From CBDFGS01 sp965247255 (GTDB lineage: Bacteria; Chloroflexota; Dehalococcoidia; Lucifugimonadales; CAUZJF01): a DNA stretch of 64,000 nucleotides. The notes below the pieces were generated by a model that did not search any database, was not told the origin of the DNA, and saw nothing but the letters and a program-made list of their open reading frames with translations. The stretch's first letter is position 1. Each line of letters opens with the position of its first letter. Of this stretch, positions 45,178 through 54,596 are shown in pieces. The DNA lies in NCBI GenBank assembly GCA_965247255.1, contig CBDFGS010000007.1:1-64000 (forward strand). The letters run 5' to 3'. A program made the position numbers and the translations under genes.

Positions 45178-45966
45178 ATGAAATACAAGTTCATCCGATA
45201 TGAAAAGAGAGACCGCATCGCCTACGTGACTATCAATCGCCCGGAGCGGCTCAACGCCCTCCATCCTCCGGCGAGCAGGGAGCTACGCGAGGCCTTCCTC
45301 GATTTCCGCGACGACCCGGATACGCTGGTGTCAGTCCTGACCGGGGCGGGCGACCGGGCCTTCTGCGCGGGGAACGATCTGAAGTACCACGTGCAGAACA
45401 TCCGCCCGGGCGAGCTCTGGCCCGAGGCAAGCACGACCGTCTTCGCTGGTATCACGGACGACTTCGAGTGCTGGAAACCTATCATCGCCGCCGTCAACGG
45501 ATACGCGATGGGAGGCGGCCTAGAGCTGGCGCTCGCCTGCGACATCATCGTGGCCGCTGAGGGGGCGCATCTGGGGCTTCCCGAGTCCAAGGTTGGCGTC
45601 GTGGCCACGGCAGGCGGCGCCCATCGCCTACCGCGCCAGCTTCCGCTAAAGATCGCGATGGGAATGTTGCTCACGGGCAAGACCCTAACGGCAAGGGAGG
45701 CACACCGCTGGGGCCTTGTCAACGAAGTCGTGCCCCAGGACGGCCTCTCAGCGGCCGCCGAACGCTGGGCCACCGAGATTCGGGACTGCGCGCCGCTGTC
45801 GGTCCGGGCCAGCAAGCAAATGGCGATGTCGGGGATGGGAATGCCTGCGGAACAGGCGATGCGCGCTAAGTACAGCGAGCTGGATAAGGCAGTGGCCTCC
45901 GCCGACTTCGTCGAAGGACCGAGGGCGTTCGCCGAGAAGCGCAAGCCCATATGGACGGGGGGTTAG
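45178..45966 (+). CDS. Enoyl-CoA hydratase/isomerase (crotonase) family
   Basis: A 262-residue crotonase-fold protein. The CoA-binding and oxyanion loops are AFCAGNDLKYH and NGYAMGGGLELALACDIIVA. ESKVGVVATAGGAHRLPR holds the position of the second catalytic glutamate of hydratases, but the usual P-E-x-x-x-G glutamate is replaced, leaving open hydratase, isomerase or another CoA reaction. Start ATG 45178 with GAGGGC upstream. Confidence 0.88.
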   Translation: MKYKFIRYEKRDRIAYVTINRPERLNALHPPASRELREAFLDFRDDPDTLVSVLTGAGDRAFCAGNDLKYHVQNIRPGELWPEASTTVFAGITDDFECWKPIIAAVNGYAMGGGLELALACDIIVAAEGAHLGLPESKVGVVATAGGAHRLPRQLPLKIAMGMLLTGKTLTAREAHRWGLVNEVVPQDGLSAAAERWATEIRDCAPLSVRASKQMAMSGMGMPAEQAMRAKYSELDKAVASADFVEGPRAFAEKRKPIWTGG

Positions 45967-45981
45967 CGCCACGGACAAAGT

Positions 45982-46010
45982 CCCCCCAACCCCCCCTTTA
46001 CAAAGGGGGG
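45982..46010. repeat. C6/G6 hairpin element
   Basis: CCCCCCAACCCCCCC-TTTACAAA-GGGGGG, followed by AAGGGGGC. A similar element (CCCCC-TTTTTCAAA-GGGGG) lies at 60657-60685. It follows the enoyl-CoA hydratase stop and could terminate it. Such repeats are common in several phyla. Confidence 0.6.
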
Positions 46011-46131
46011 CAAGATAAAGGGGGCAAGTTGCTGAGGCTCGCACCACCGGAGCGGCTCTACAAGAGCGGGGGTGGCGGCCCGCGTCCAAGCTGCTCGGGG
46101 AGTTACAAATCAGTAAGCTCGGAGGATAGGA

Positions 46132-48744
46132 ATGGCTGAATCTGGTCGCATCGAACTACCCGCGACGGTCCGACCGCTCAAGTACGCCCTTGAGCTGGAA
46201 CCAAACTTCGACGACTTCAGTTTCCGCGGCCGCGAGTCCATCGAAATCCAGGTGGAGGAGCCATCGAAACGTGTCGTTCTCAACGCCATTGAACTGAAGG
46301 TGCAGTCCTGCACCGCGAAACTTGTTGACGGGACAGAGCTCGCTGCTGCCGATACCAGCTTCGACGGCGACGCCGAGACGGTCGCCTTCACATTTCCACA
46401 GGAGCTTCCCGCCGGCAAGGCCACCTTGTTACTGGAGTTCAGCGGCGAGCTCAACGACAAGCTGCACGGCTTCTACCGAAGCCGCTACACGGACCAGAAC
46501 GGCGAACCGCGGTACCTTGCCACGACGCAATTCGAGGCCACCGACGCCCGGCGGGCGTTTCCGTGCTGGGATGAACCGGCGCACAAGGCGAGATTCCAGG
46601 TCACCCTCACAGTACCTTCAGACATGGCCGCCATCTCCAACATGCAGGTCGCATCGGAGACCTCGGACCGCGACGGTCTCAAACGGGTGGAATTCGCGGA
46701 GACGCCGCCCATGTCCACGTACCTCATCGCGTTCGTGGTCGGAGACCTCAGGGCCATAGAGGATCGCGCTTCCGACGGCACTCTCATGCGGGTGTGGGCC
46801 ACGACAGGGAATGAAGAACACGGCCGTTTCGCGCTGGACGTCTCCGTCAAGCTCCTGGCCTATTTCAACGACTATTTCGGCATCCCCTACCCGCACGAGA
46901 AGCTGGACCATCTTGCGATCCCCGATTTCGCCGCGGGGGCCATGGAGAACTGGGGGGCCATCACCTATCGCGAGACGGCGATTCTCGTCGACCCGGCCCA
47001 TAGCTCTGCATTCACGAGGCAGACCGTCGCCAGCATAGTCGCGCACGAGATGGCGCACATGTGGTTCGGCGACCTGGTCACGATGGCCTGGTGGAACGAC
47101 CTATGGCTCAACGAGAGTTTTGCATCCTGGATGGGTGACAAGGCCGTGGACCACCTCTTCCCCGAGTGGGACATGTGGACGCAGTTCGTCTCCGCCGATA
47201 CGAACCGTGCCCTTGCCTTGGACGGCCTTCGTAACTCCCATCCAATCGAGCAGAAGGTCGACAACCCGGCTGAGATCCGCCAGCTATTCGACGCTATCAG
47301 CTATAGCAAGGGCGGCTCCATCCTGCGCATGCTCGAGGACTTCCTCGGCGCGGATGCTTTTCGGTCAGGGCTCAGGAGCTATATTTCCAAGCACCAGTAC
47401 TCCAACGCCACGACGGTCGACCTCTGGAACGCGCTTGCGGAGGCGTCGGGGCAGCCCGTGGCCGAGATGATGAGCACCTGGGTGGACCAGACCGGCTACC
47501 CGGTCGTCGACGTGAGGGCTTCGGCCACCGGCGAGACGATACAGATCGAGGCTGTTCAAAGCAGGTTCCTGTACGAGCACCTCCTCGACACGGGTTCCAA
47601 GGACGAGTCGCTCTGGCGAGTACCGCTGACCGCGGCGGGGCCCGACGGCGAGTCGCGCGCAGCCACCCTTATGACCGGCCGTAGCGCGTCCCTTACCCTC
47701 CCAAGACGGTCGGTCGACGGGGAGTCCGCGTGGACCAAGGTGAACCCCGAGCAGACCGGCTTCTACCGCGTCAACTATGACGCGGATGGCTGGTCACGCG
47801 TCCTCGATGCCGTCCAGAGCATGGCCGTCTCGGCGCGCGACCGCCTCGGCGTCCAGAACGACGCCTACGCCCTCTCCCGGGCGGGATACCTTCCGGTGAC
47901 CCAATTCCTGGAGGTCGCAACCGCGTACCGAGACGAGACCGATGCCACTGTGTGGGAGGACCTTGCAGCCAATCTATCCGGCCTCGACTACCTGCTTGCG
48001 GACGAGACGTTCCTCGCGTCGTTCCAGGGCTTCGCCCGACGCCTTTTTCGCCCTATCGGAGAAAGCGTCGGCTGGGTAGCACAAGAAGGAGAGGGCCACC
48101 TCGACGCCATCCTCAGAAGCACGGTGCTGAGCGCCCTGGGGAGCTACGACGACGTGACGACCCTCAAAGAAGCAGCGTCTCGCTTCGCCCAGTATGCGGC
48201 GGAGGCGGACAGGGTCTCGCCCGATATACGCGGGGTCGTACTCAGCCTAGCGGCCAGGCGAGGGGACCGGGCGACCTACGACACAATGTGGGCCCTGCGC
48301 GAGGATGCCACGCTCGAAGAGGAGAAGGTCCGGCTGCTCGGCGCAATAACCCGGTTCGAGGTCCCGGAGTTGCTGGACGACGCCCTGGAGCGCTCTCTTG
48401 AGCCTGAGCGAGTGAGGGTGCACGACACAGTCAGGGTAGTGTCAGGCGTCGCCACCAACAGGCTTGGTAGGGACCGGGCCTGGGAATTCGTCAAGGCTAA
48501 CTGGGCTGAGTTCGACCGCCGCTACGGCGCGGGAGACTTCGGCCTGCAGCATCTCGTCTCATTGACAGGCAGGTTCACCACGCAGCAGAGGCTGGACGAC
48601 GTTAGCACGTTCTTCGAGACGAACCCGACACCCGCGGCCGAGCGCACGATACGCCAGTCCCTGGAGCGCATCAAGCTCAACGTCGCGTGGCTGGAGCGCA
48701 ACCGCGATGAGCTGGGGGTGTGGTTTGAGAAGGCGGGGGCCTAA
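46132..48744 (+). CDS. M1-family aminopeptidase (aminopeptidase N / tricorn factor type)
   Basis: An 870-residue zinc aminopeptidase that removes N-terminal residues from peptides. The exopeptidase motif GAMENWGAITYRE (about 268-280) binds the substrate amino group. The zinc site is HEMAH (305-309) with E328 in LNESFASW. The ERAP1-like C-terminal domain (about 540-860) is complete. No signal peptide, so cytosolic. Excellent Shine-Dalgarno (GGAGG). Close relatives include archaeal tricorn-interacting factors. Confidence 0.94.
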   Translation: MAESGRIELPATVRPLKYALELEPNFDDFSFRGRESIEIQVEEPSKRVVLNAIELKVQSCTAKLVDGTELAAADTSFDGDAETVAFTFPQELPAGKATLLLEFSGELNDKLHGFYRSRYTDQNGEPRYLATTQFEATDARRAFPCWDEPAHKARFQVTLTVPSDMAAISNMQVASETSDRDGLKRVEFAETPPMSTYLIAFVVGDLRAIEDRASDGTLMRVWATTGNEEHGRFALDVSVKLLAYFNDYFGIPYPHEKLDHLAIPDFAAGAMENWGAITYRETAILVDPAHSSAFTRQTVASIVAHEMAHMWFGDLVTMAWWNDLWLNESFASWMGDKAVDHLFPEWDMWTQFVSADTNRALALDGLRNSHPIEQKVDNPAEIRQLFDAISYSKGGSILRMLEDFLGADAFRSGLRSYISKHQYSNATTVDLWNALAEASGQPVAEMMSTWVDQTGYPVVDVRASATGETIQIEAVQSRFLYEHLLDTGSKDESLWRVPLTAAGPDGESRAATLMTGRSASLTLPRRSVDGESAWTKVNPEQTGFYRVNYDADGWSRVLDAVQSMAVSARDRLGVQNDAYALSRAGYLPVTQFLEVATAYRDETDATVWEDLAANLSGLDYLLADETFLASFQGFARRLFRPIGESVGWVAQEGEGHLDAILRSTVLSALGSYDDVTTLKEAASRFAQYAAEADRVSPDIRGVVLSLAARRGDRATYDTMWALREDATLEEEKVRLLGAITRFEVPELLDDALERSLEPERVRVHDTVRVVSGVATNRLGRDRAWEFVKANWAEFDRRYGAGDFGLQHLVSLTGRFTTQQRLDDVSTFFETNPTPAAERTIRQSLERIKLNVAWLERNRDELGVWFEKAGA

Positions 48745-48837
48745 CAGCGCTGCTGGCACGAGAGCTCACCGACGTCGGGACTTGACCTACTAACTCCCGA
48801 CGCCCTGGCATGAAACCATAGGAACTTTCAGCGTTGC

Positions 48838-49194
48838 GTGGAGATAGGCGACAGCCAGGGACAGCGTTGGGAGACGCTTCAAGCACTGGTAGACACAGGC
48901 TCTACCTATACGTGGGTCCCTGCTCGATTCCTAGAGCGGCTTGATGTAGCTCCCGAATTCCAGCGGGAGTTTGAGACGGCCGACGGACGCATCGTCCAGC
49001 GCGACATGGCAACCACCATGGTCCGATGGAACGGTGAGTCGATGCATACGCTGGTGGTATTTGGCGGAGACGGTGACGCTGTCATGGGAGCCTACACGCT
49101 GGAAGGCTTCTCCGTGGCCCCGGACCCCGTTAACCTTCGCCTGGTGCGAGTTCGAGGCTTGGCTATGGGCCGTACAGGCACGGCTGAGTTCTAG
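48838..49194 (+). CDS. Clan AA (retropepsin-like) aspartyl protease, 5' end damaged
   Basis: About 118 residues with the catalytic ALVDTGSTYTWVP motif and a GGDGDAVMGAYTLEGF C-terminal flap region. Bacterial members usually begin MGTFxVxVEIG. Here ATA GGA ACT TTC AGC GTT GC (48818 on) encodes GTFSVA in another frame and one missing base would join it to VEIGDSQGQRW. The original ATG also appears as ATA. Translation from GTG 48838 would lack the first strand. Either a degrading gene or a sequencing indel. Target proteins unknown. Confidence 0.68.
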   Translation: MEIGDSQGQRWETLQALVDTGSTYTWVPARFLERLDVAPEFQREFETADGRIVQRDMATTMVRWNGESMHTLVVFGGDGDAVMGAYTLEGFSVAPDPVNLRLVRVRGLAMGRTGTAEF

Positions 49195-49308
49195 GACGTC
49201 AACGCTCCTAATTCAGGAAGGCTGTTCCGCTCAAGATGGGGTCCTACCTCTTCCCCCGCCTCCGTGGGAAGATTGAGCCCGTCCTGAGCCGCGGCGAGGG
49301 ATGGGAGC

Positions 49309-50658
49309 CTACGTTCCTTCGTAGACCTCTTCCTGCAGCCGCTGCTCTTGCAACTCCAGGTATTGCTTCTTGCTCAATCTTGGCTGGCTACCGGACAGTA
49401 CCTCGTTCGCCTTGGCGGCGCCGTTCGCTAGCAGGCTTATCACAGTCGCAGCCAAGGCCTTAGCCGGCTTTATTACCGCCTGGTCGTAGTCGTTGATCAG
49501 GTAGTCCGTGCCGTGACCCATCCCCGTTGCGCCCCCTGTATAAGGATGGATGGCAGGCATTATCTGGCTGACGTCACCCATGTCGGTGGAGCCGCCGCGA
49601 ATGAAGTCGCGTGGTCGACGGACGAAGTTGTCTTCCCCTACCAACGGCGCAGCGTTGTCCCGGAACAGATCCATCAGCGCCTCGTCATTAAGCATCGGAA
49701 GATAGCCGGGAATGGTAACGATGCTCACCTTGGCGCCCAGGGCGAGAGCCCCCGCCCGGAGACACCGGTCCATCTTGGCGCTGGCGTCCGCGATGGCCTC
49801 GGCTGTAGAGCCTCGTACACGCCCCTCGTACCGCACGTCCGCCGGTATCGAGTTGGCGGCCGCGCCGCCTGAGGTCATGATGCCGTGCAGTCGCACCATA
49901 TCCTCGCTCTTGAAAGTCTCCCTCTGCGTGTTTAGCGCGCCGAGAGCGACTATCGCGGCCTGCAACGCATTCACCCCACGGTGGGGTGAGCTGCCGGCGT
50001 GGGACGCTTTGCCGATGAATCTCACGTACTTGACCAGGTGCCCGTTGCTCGTGCCGCCGACGGAGAACCCCCGCTCGGACGCACTCGCTGAGGTGTGCAC
50101 CATCGCGGCCATGTCGACGTCGTCGAACGCTCCCAGGCGGATAAACTCTTGCTTCCCCGACATCAGACCCAGCTTGCCCGACTGATGCAGCTCCCACCGG
50201 TACTCCGCATCTATGAACTCTTCGGCCGGTGTAGCCATGAGCGCGACGTTTCCCGCAAGCTCGGGCAGGACCTCCGCTGCCGAGAGGCCGACGGCGACAC
50301 CGAGCATCACGGCGACCTGGCAATGGTGCCCGCATGCGTGTGCGGCGCCGCTCACGGCGTCGGCATGCGGGTGTCCGGGTACCTTCAGGGCGTCAAGCTC
50401 GCCGATCACCGCTACCGTCGGGCCTGAGCGTCCTCCCTGCAAGACTCCCTTGATGCCAGTTAGGGCGATGCCGTTCTCGTGCGGGACGCCGACCTCCGCC
50501 AACTTCTCGCTGACGAGCCGCGAGGTCTTGACCTCCTGGAACCCGGGCTCAGGCTGGCTGAGCACGGTCTTGGCGACGTCAATGAGCCACTCCCGCCTCC
50601 GGTCGATGGCAGAGAGCGCCGCAGATTTCAGCGATTCGAGGCTTGCCGGGCGATTCAC
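49309..50658 (-). CDS. M20-family amidohydrolase (AbgB-like), paralog 2
   Basis: A 449-residue dizinc hydrolase. Metal-binding and catalytic patches are AHACGHHCQVAVMLG, TPAEEFIDAEY and GGSTDMGDVSQIMPAIHPY; the dimerisation domain lies between. The length and GGSTDMGDVS match the aminobenzoyl-glutamate hydrolase AbgB group. It follows its paralog (50674-52014) by 15 bp on the same strand. The start is GTG 50658. Confidence 0.9.
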   Translation of the reverse strand: MNRPASLESLKSAALSAIDRRREWLIDVAKTVLSQPEPGFQEVKTSRLVSEKLAEVGVPHENGIALTGIKGVLQGGRSGPTVAVIGELDALKVPGHPHADAVSGAAHACGHHCQVAVMLGVAVGLSAAEVLPELAGNVALMATPAEEFIDAEYRWELHQSGKLGLMSGKQEFIRLGAFDDVDMAAMVHTSASASERGFSVGGTSNGHLVKYVRFIGKASHAGSSPHRGVNALQAAIVALGALNTQRETFKSEDMVRLHGIMTSGGAAANSIPADVRYEGRVRGSTAEAIADASAKMDRCLRAGALALGAKVSIVTIPGYLPMLNDEALMDLFRDNAAPLVGEDNFVRRPRDFIRGGSTDMGDVSQIMPAIHPYTGGATGMGHGTDYLINDYDQAVIKPAKALAATVISLLANGAAKANEVLSGSQPRLSKKQYLELQEQRLQEEVYEGT

Positions 50659-50673
50659 TCGTCCATACCAGCG

Positions 50674-52014
50674 CTACTCCGTGTACGTCTCCTCACTCAG
50701 CATATCGCGCATCATCGACAGATACTGCGCCTTGGTCATCGGTGCGTCGTATTTGGCGATCACTTCCTGGGCGCCTCGTCCACGATCTGCCAGCAGGTCG
50801 ATTACGGTCATCGCCATCGCCTTGGCCGCCGTCACAACCGCTGCGTCGTAATCCTCTACCAGATAGTCGGCGCCATGCGCGTTCCCGTTGGCAGCTCCGA
50901 CGTAAGGGTGGAGCACCGGCATGAGCGCGCCGATATCGCCCATGTCCGTGGACCCTGAGCGGTGCCCCATCCTAACGACCCCTTGCTCGCCTACCAGCTG
51001 CGCTGCGTTGGTGGCGTACACGTCGGTGAGCGCGGCGCTCTGCCTCAAAGGAACGTAGCCGGGGAGTGTCGTGATCGTTACGCTACCCCCGACCGCCATC
51101 GCCCCTGCCCTCAATGCGCGATCGACCTTGCGGGCGGCCGACTGGAACGCCTCCGTGGTCTTGCCGCGTACGAACGTCTCCATTCTCACGTCGGCGGGGA
51201 CCGAGCTTACGGCGTCGCCGCCCTTCGTGATGATAGGGTGCACCTTAATGGCGTCTTCGTCGCGGAACGTCTCGCGCTGGGCGTGTATCGCGGTCAGCGC
51301 GATGTTAGCCGCGTTGAGCGCATTGATCCCCTTGTAAGGCCAGGCCCCCGCGTGCGCGGCTAGTCCTGTGAACTGGATACGTTTGGCCAGCATGCCGTTG
51401 GAGAACGCGCCTACGCCGAGGCTCCCCGCCCCTATGTGGGCGATGTTCTCCGTGTGCGTCATCATGGCCATGTCGACGCCGTCCAGCGCGCCGAGCCGAA
51501 TGAACTCCGCCTTGCCTCCGAGGAACTCCAGCTTCCCCTCACGCCGGAGCTCGTCACGGTACTCGATCTCGATGTACTCTTCGGCCGGGACGGCGACTAG
51601 AGCCACCCGCCCTGCCAGGGCCTCCATGACCCCAGCGGCCTTCAGCCCCGAGGCGACGCCGAGCATCGAGCCGATTTGGATGTGGTGCGCACAGGCGTGA
51701 GCGGCACTCGTGGTCGGATCTGCGTGCGGGTGGTCCGGGACCACCAGCGAGTCCAGCTCCCCTATGACCGCGACCGTCGGGCCGGAGGCGCCGCCCTCCA
51801 GCATCCCCTTAAGCCCAGTGAGGGCGATACTCTCCTCGTAGGGAACGCCAAGTCGCCGGAACTCCTGGGCCACGCGCTTCGACGTCTTCCGCTCGCGAAA
51901 GCCCGCCTCCGGCTCGTAAAGGATGGCCTTGGCCACGCCGATGAGGTCATCGGCGCGCCGGTCGATCTCGGCTGACGCCGCCGCCTTCAGCTCCTCGATT
52001 CCCATCCGCTGCAT
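50674..52014 (-). CDS. M20-family amidohydrolase (AbgB-like), paralog 1
   Basis: About 446 residues, same architecture as the downstream gene: AHACAHHIQIGSMLG (alanine for the usual glycine), VPAEEYIEIEY and GSTDMGDIGALMPVLHPY. The two share much of their sequence and arose by tandem duplication. The open frame extends to 52116, but ATG 52014 (MQRMGIEELK) is closest to a Shine-Dalgarno, AAGGAG. Likely substrates are N-acyl amino acids or folate breakdown products; not determinable by eye. Confidence 0.88.
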   Translation of the reverse strand: MQRMGIEELKAAASAEIDRRADDLIGVAKAILYEPEAGFRERKTSKRVAQEFRRLGVPYEESIALTGLKGMLEGGASGPTVAVIGELDSLVVPDHPHADPTTSAAHACAHHIQIGSMLGVASGLKAAGVMEALAGRVALVAVPAEEYIEIEYRDELRREGKLEFLGGKAEFIRLGALDGVDMAMMTHTENIAHIGAGSLGVGAFSNGMLAKRIQFTGLAAHAGAWPYKGINALNAANIALTAIHAQRETFRDEDAIKVHPIITKGGDAVSSVPADVRMETFVRGKTTEAFQSAARKVDRALRAGAMAVGGSVTITTLPGYVPLRQSAALTDVYATNAAQLVGEQGVVRMGHRSGSTDMGDIGALMPVLHPYVGAANGNAHGADYLVEDYDAAVVTAAKAMAMTVIDLLADRGRGAQEVIAKYDAPMTKAQYLSMMRDMLSEETYTE

Positions 52015-52239
52015 CTGCTCCTTCCACTCAGTTGCCGAGCGCCCGCCCGATTCTACCAGAGCACTGGATGACGGTACACGGAGCAGCCCCCACGCTGCCA
52101 TCTCAGACCCAGGCAAGAGGGGCGCCTGGGAGCGGTGCTCCCGTCAACTGCAGTCCCAGAATCTCACCGGTGATGGTATATAATCGCTCAGCCCGTGAGC
52201 CGTACGTCCCAGCGTTAGGAAGGAATTAGCAGACTGGCA

Positions 52240-53391
52240 ATGAAGGTGGTCATCGCCCCCCAGGCGTTCAAGGGAAGCATCGGCGCGCTCGACGTGGCTA
52301 CGGCCATCGGCGAGGGGGTACGACGTGTCATCCCCGACGCGGACCTGGAACTCGTCCCAGTCGCCGACGGTGGCGACGGCACCCTGGAGACGCTGGTGGA
52401 GGCGACCGGAGGGGAGATTCGCACCGCCACGGTTACCGGCCCGCTGGGGGAGACGGTGACAGCGCAGTGGGGGGCGCTGGGTGATGGCGCCACGGCCATC
52501 ATCGAGATGGCGCGCACCTCGGGCCTGGCGATGGTACCCCACGAAAAGCGCGATCCTCGCACCACCACCACGTATGGCCTGGGCGAGGCTATAAAGAACG
52601 CCCTCGATGCCGGCTTTCGCGCCTTCATCCTGGGCATCGGCGGCAGCGCCACTAACGACGGCGGCGCCGGCGTCGCCCAGGCGCTCGGCGTGAGACTGCT
52701 GGACGACGAGGGACACGACCTATCCCATGGAGGCGCGGCGCTCGCGCGCCTCGACCGTATCGACATGTCAGGCCTGGACAGCCGCGTGAGCGAGTCGAGG
52801 TTTTCCGTGGCGTGCGACGTGAACAACCCGCTGACAGGCCCCGAGGGCGCATCTGCGGTATACGGCCCCCAGAAGGGCGCGACTCCGGAGATGGTCGCGC
52901 AGCTCGACGCGGCGCTGGCCCGGCTGGCGGAGGTCGTCAAGAGGGACATCGGCGCCGAGATCAACGACATACCCGGCGCTGGGGCGGCTGGAGGACTCGG
53001 CGGAGGGCTCATCGCGTTCGTCGATGGGACGCTGCGGGCGGGTGTGGACATCGTGCTGGACACCGTCGAGCTGGAGTCCAAGCTAAAGGGCGCCGATCTT
53101 GTGATCACGGGCGAGGGCCAGATGGACTTCCAGACCGTCTACAACAAGGCCCCCATAGGTGTGGCGAGAATGGCCAAGGCCAACGGCATTCCCGTGATCG
53201 CTATCTCGGGCTCGCTAGGCAGGGGATTTTCAGACGTGCACGAGCACGGCATTGACGCGGTGCTCCCCATCACCAGCGCGCCGTTGACCTTGGACGAGGC
53301 TTCGGAGCGCGCGGCGGAGCTGGCCGCTTCAGCCGCAGAGCAGGCTCTCCGGCTGATGAAGGCGGGCGCGCGCGTCTTCGGCCCGTCGTAG
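52240..53391 (+). CDS. Glycerate kinase (GarK/GlxK type)
   Basis: A 383-residue kinase that phosphorylates glycerate to 2-phosphoglycerate, feeding glyoxylate or glycolate carbon into glycolysis. Recognised by MKVVIAPQAFKGS, VADGGDGTLETLV, GIGGSATNDGGAG and VITGEGQMDFQT. A TATAAT -10 at 52179-52184 without a clear -35 lies 55 bp upstream. It is divergent from the M20 pair. No glyoxylate carboligase or tartronate reductase is in the window. Confidence 0.92.
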   Translation: MKVVIAPQAFKGSIGALDVATAIGEGVRRVIPDADLELVPVADGGDGTLETLVEATGGEIRTATVTGPLGETVTAQWGALGDGATAIIEMARTSGLAMVPHEKRDPRTTTTYGLGEAIKNALDAGFRAFILGIGGSATNDGGAGVAQALGVRLLDDEGHDLSHGGAALARLDRIDMSGLDSRVSESRFSVACDVNNPLTGPEGASAVYGPQKGATPEMVAQLDAALARLAEVVKRDIGAEINDIPGAGAAGGLGGGLIAFVDGTLRAGVDIVLDTVELESKLKGADLVITGEGQMDFQTVYNKAPIGVARMAKANGIPVIAISGSLGRGFSDVHEHGIDAVLPITSAPLTLDEASERAAELAASAAEQALRLMKAGARVFGPS

Positions 53392-53495
53392 CAGAAACCT
53401 CACCCTGCCGGCCCGCGGACAGGCGATGTCGGACGGTAATGCCGGAGTTGAGTGTGGCGGCTTGATATGAGGATTGCGGCGAATAGCAGGACGGA

Positions 53496-54479
53496 ATGAC
53501 ACAGCTCCCCGTGGATCTGGCTACTGCTTCTAACCCAATCCGGGTCTGGAGAATGGTCGCTCTGCCCTTCGTTGTGGCGGCGGTCACACTTTCGGCAGCG
53601 GTCGTCGGAGCCGTGCTAATCGGGGATACGAGCGGCACGGACCCCGTTAACAGCTTCGTCATTGCCTTGTCGGACATTTATAGGGAGAATAGCGAGCGCA
53701 TAATCCAAGGGCGCTTTCACTTTGCCTTCGAAATGGGGGTAGCCGTCTCATTCCACCACTGTGGCCTCTTCTTGCTTTTCGCATACGCGGCGCTATATCT
53801 CGGGACGGGCGAATATGAGTTCGAGGCGCCCCTGGTTGCGCGGCTGCGCCGAGCATTAGGTCGTGCGCTAGTGGTGGGGGGAGCAATAATCGCTGGGCTC
53901 GCCGGGACATTTGGCGTTGCTGCCGTGATCATCGAGACGGGAGGCCGGTCCTTAGTAAGAGAGGCACTGCCATGGATGGCCCTCGCCATAAGTGTCGTCT
54001 TAACTTTGGCCGCGGGCTGGCTGCTCGCGCGGAGCCAGGTGTACAGCGCGCTGGCTCGGACGTCTGCCTCTCGCAATGGGAGTCCCGGCCGGAACAGCGC
54101 AGTAGGTTACTTCTTGTTGAGTCTTGCCTTCGCCGCCGTGTTCCTTAGTTGCAGCCTACCGATCTTTCTCGTGGCGATCGGTTCTCCGTTTTCACTTGGC
54201 CAGCTCGTACAATTCACGATGGGGATGGCCGCATCGTTGTTTCTACCAACAATGGTGATCGCTTTGGTCATCATTGCGTTAATTCTGGCGATGGCGCTGC
54301 TCAAAGCCATCATGGCCGATGTAGTGCGCGATGCGCTCCCACTAGTCAATACCGCGAGAGCCTTCCTGATAACTACCAGTGAGGCCGTGGGGATTCTGTG
54401 GGTGATCCTGGCCGCGGGGTACATCGTTTTCTTCTGGTTTACGGTCGGGCTCGAATATCTCCTCGCTGAAAAAGCCTAG
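53496..54479 (+). CDS. Multi-pass membrane protein of unknown function
   Basis: A 327-residue protein with about seven helices (for example LPFVVAAVTLSAAVVGAVLIG, LVVGGAIIAGLAGTFGVAAVI, VVLTLAAGWLLARS, TMVIALVIIALILAMALL). The outer loop after helix 1 (TDPVNSFVIALSDIYRENSER) is polar. A pair of histidines (FHHCG) stands in helix 2. No family recognised. The base composition is slightly less GC-rich than its neighbours. Confidence 0.7.
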   Translation: MTQLPVDLATASNPIRVWRMVALPFVVAAVTLSAAVVGAVLIGDTSGTDPVNSFVIALSDIYRENSERIIQGRFHFAFEMGVAVSFHHCGLFLLFAYAALYLGTGEYEFEAPLVARLRRALGRALVVGGAIIAGLAGTFGVAAVIIETGGRSLVREALPWMALAISVVLTLAAGWLLARSQVYSALARTSASRNGSPGRNSAVGYFLLSLAFAAVFLSCSLPIFLVAIGSPFSLGQLVQFTMGMAASLFLPTMVIALVIIALILAMALLKAIMADVVRDALPLVNTARAFLITTSEAVGILWVILAAGYIVFFWFTVGLEYLLAEKA

Positions 54480-54596
54480 AAGCCCCAGCTAGCCCGCGAA
54501 CCCAGGCTGTCCCCACGAGAGATCGTCCACGAGCATAGTCGGCTCTACGTAATGCGAGCAAGGTAAGCGATTCGCGTTCGTTTGTGGAGCCCGGAC

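Noticed and set aside
44734..45264. 176-codon frame between the nitrilase and enoyl-CoA hydratase genes
   Set aside because: It overlaps both real genes in other frames and has no support of its own.
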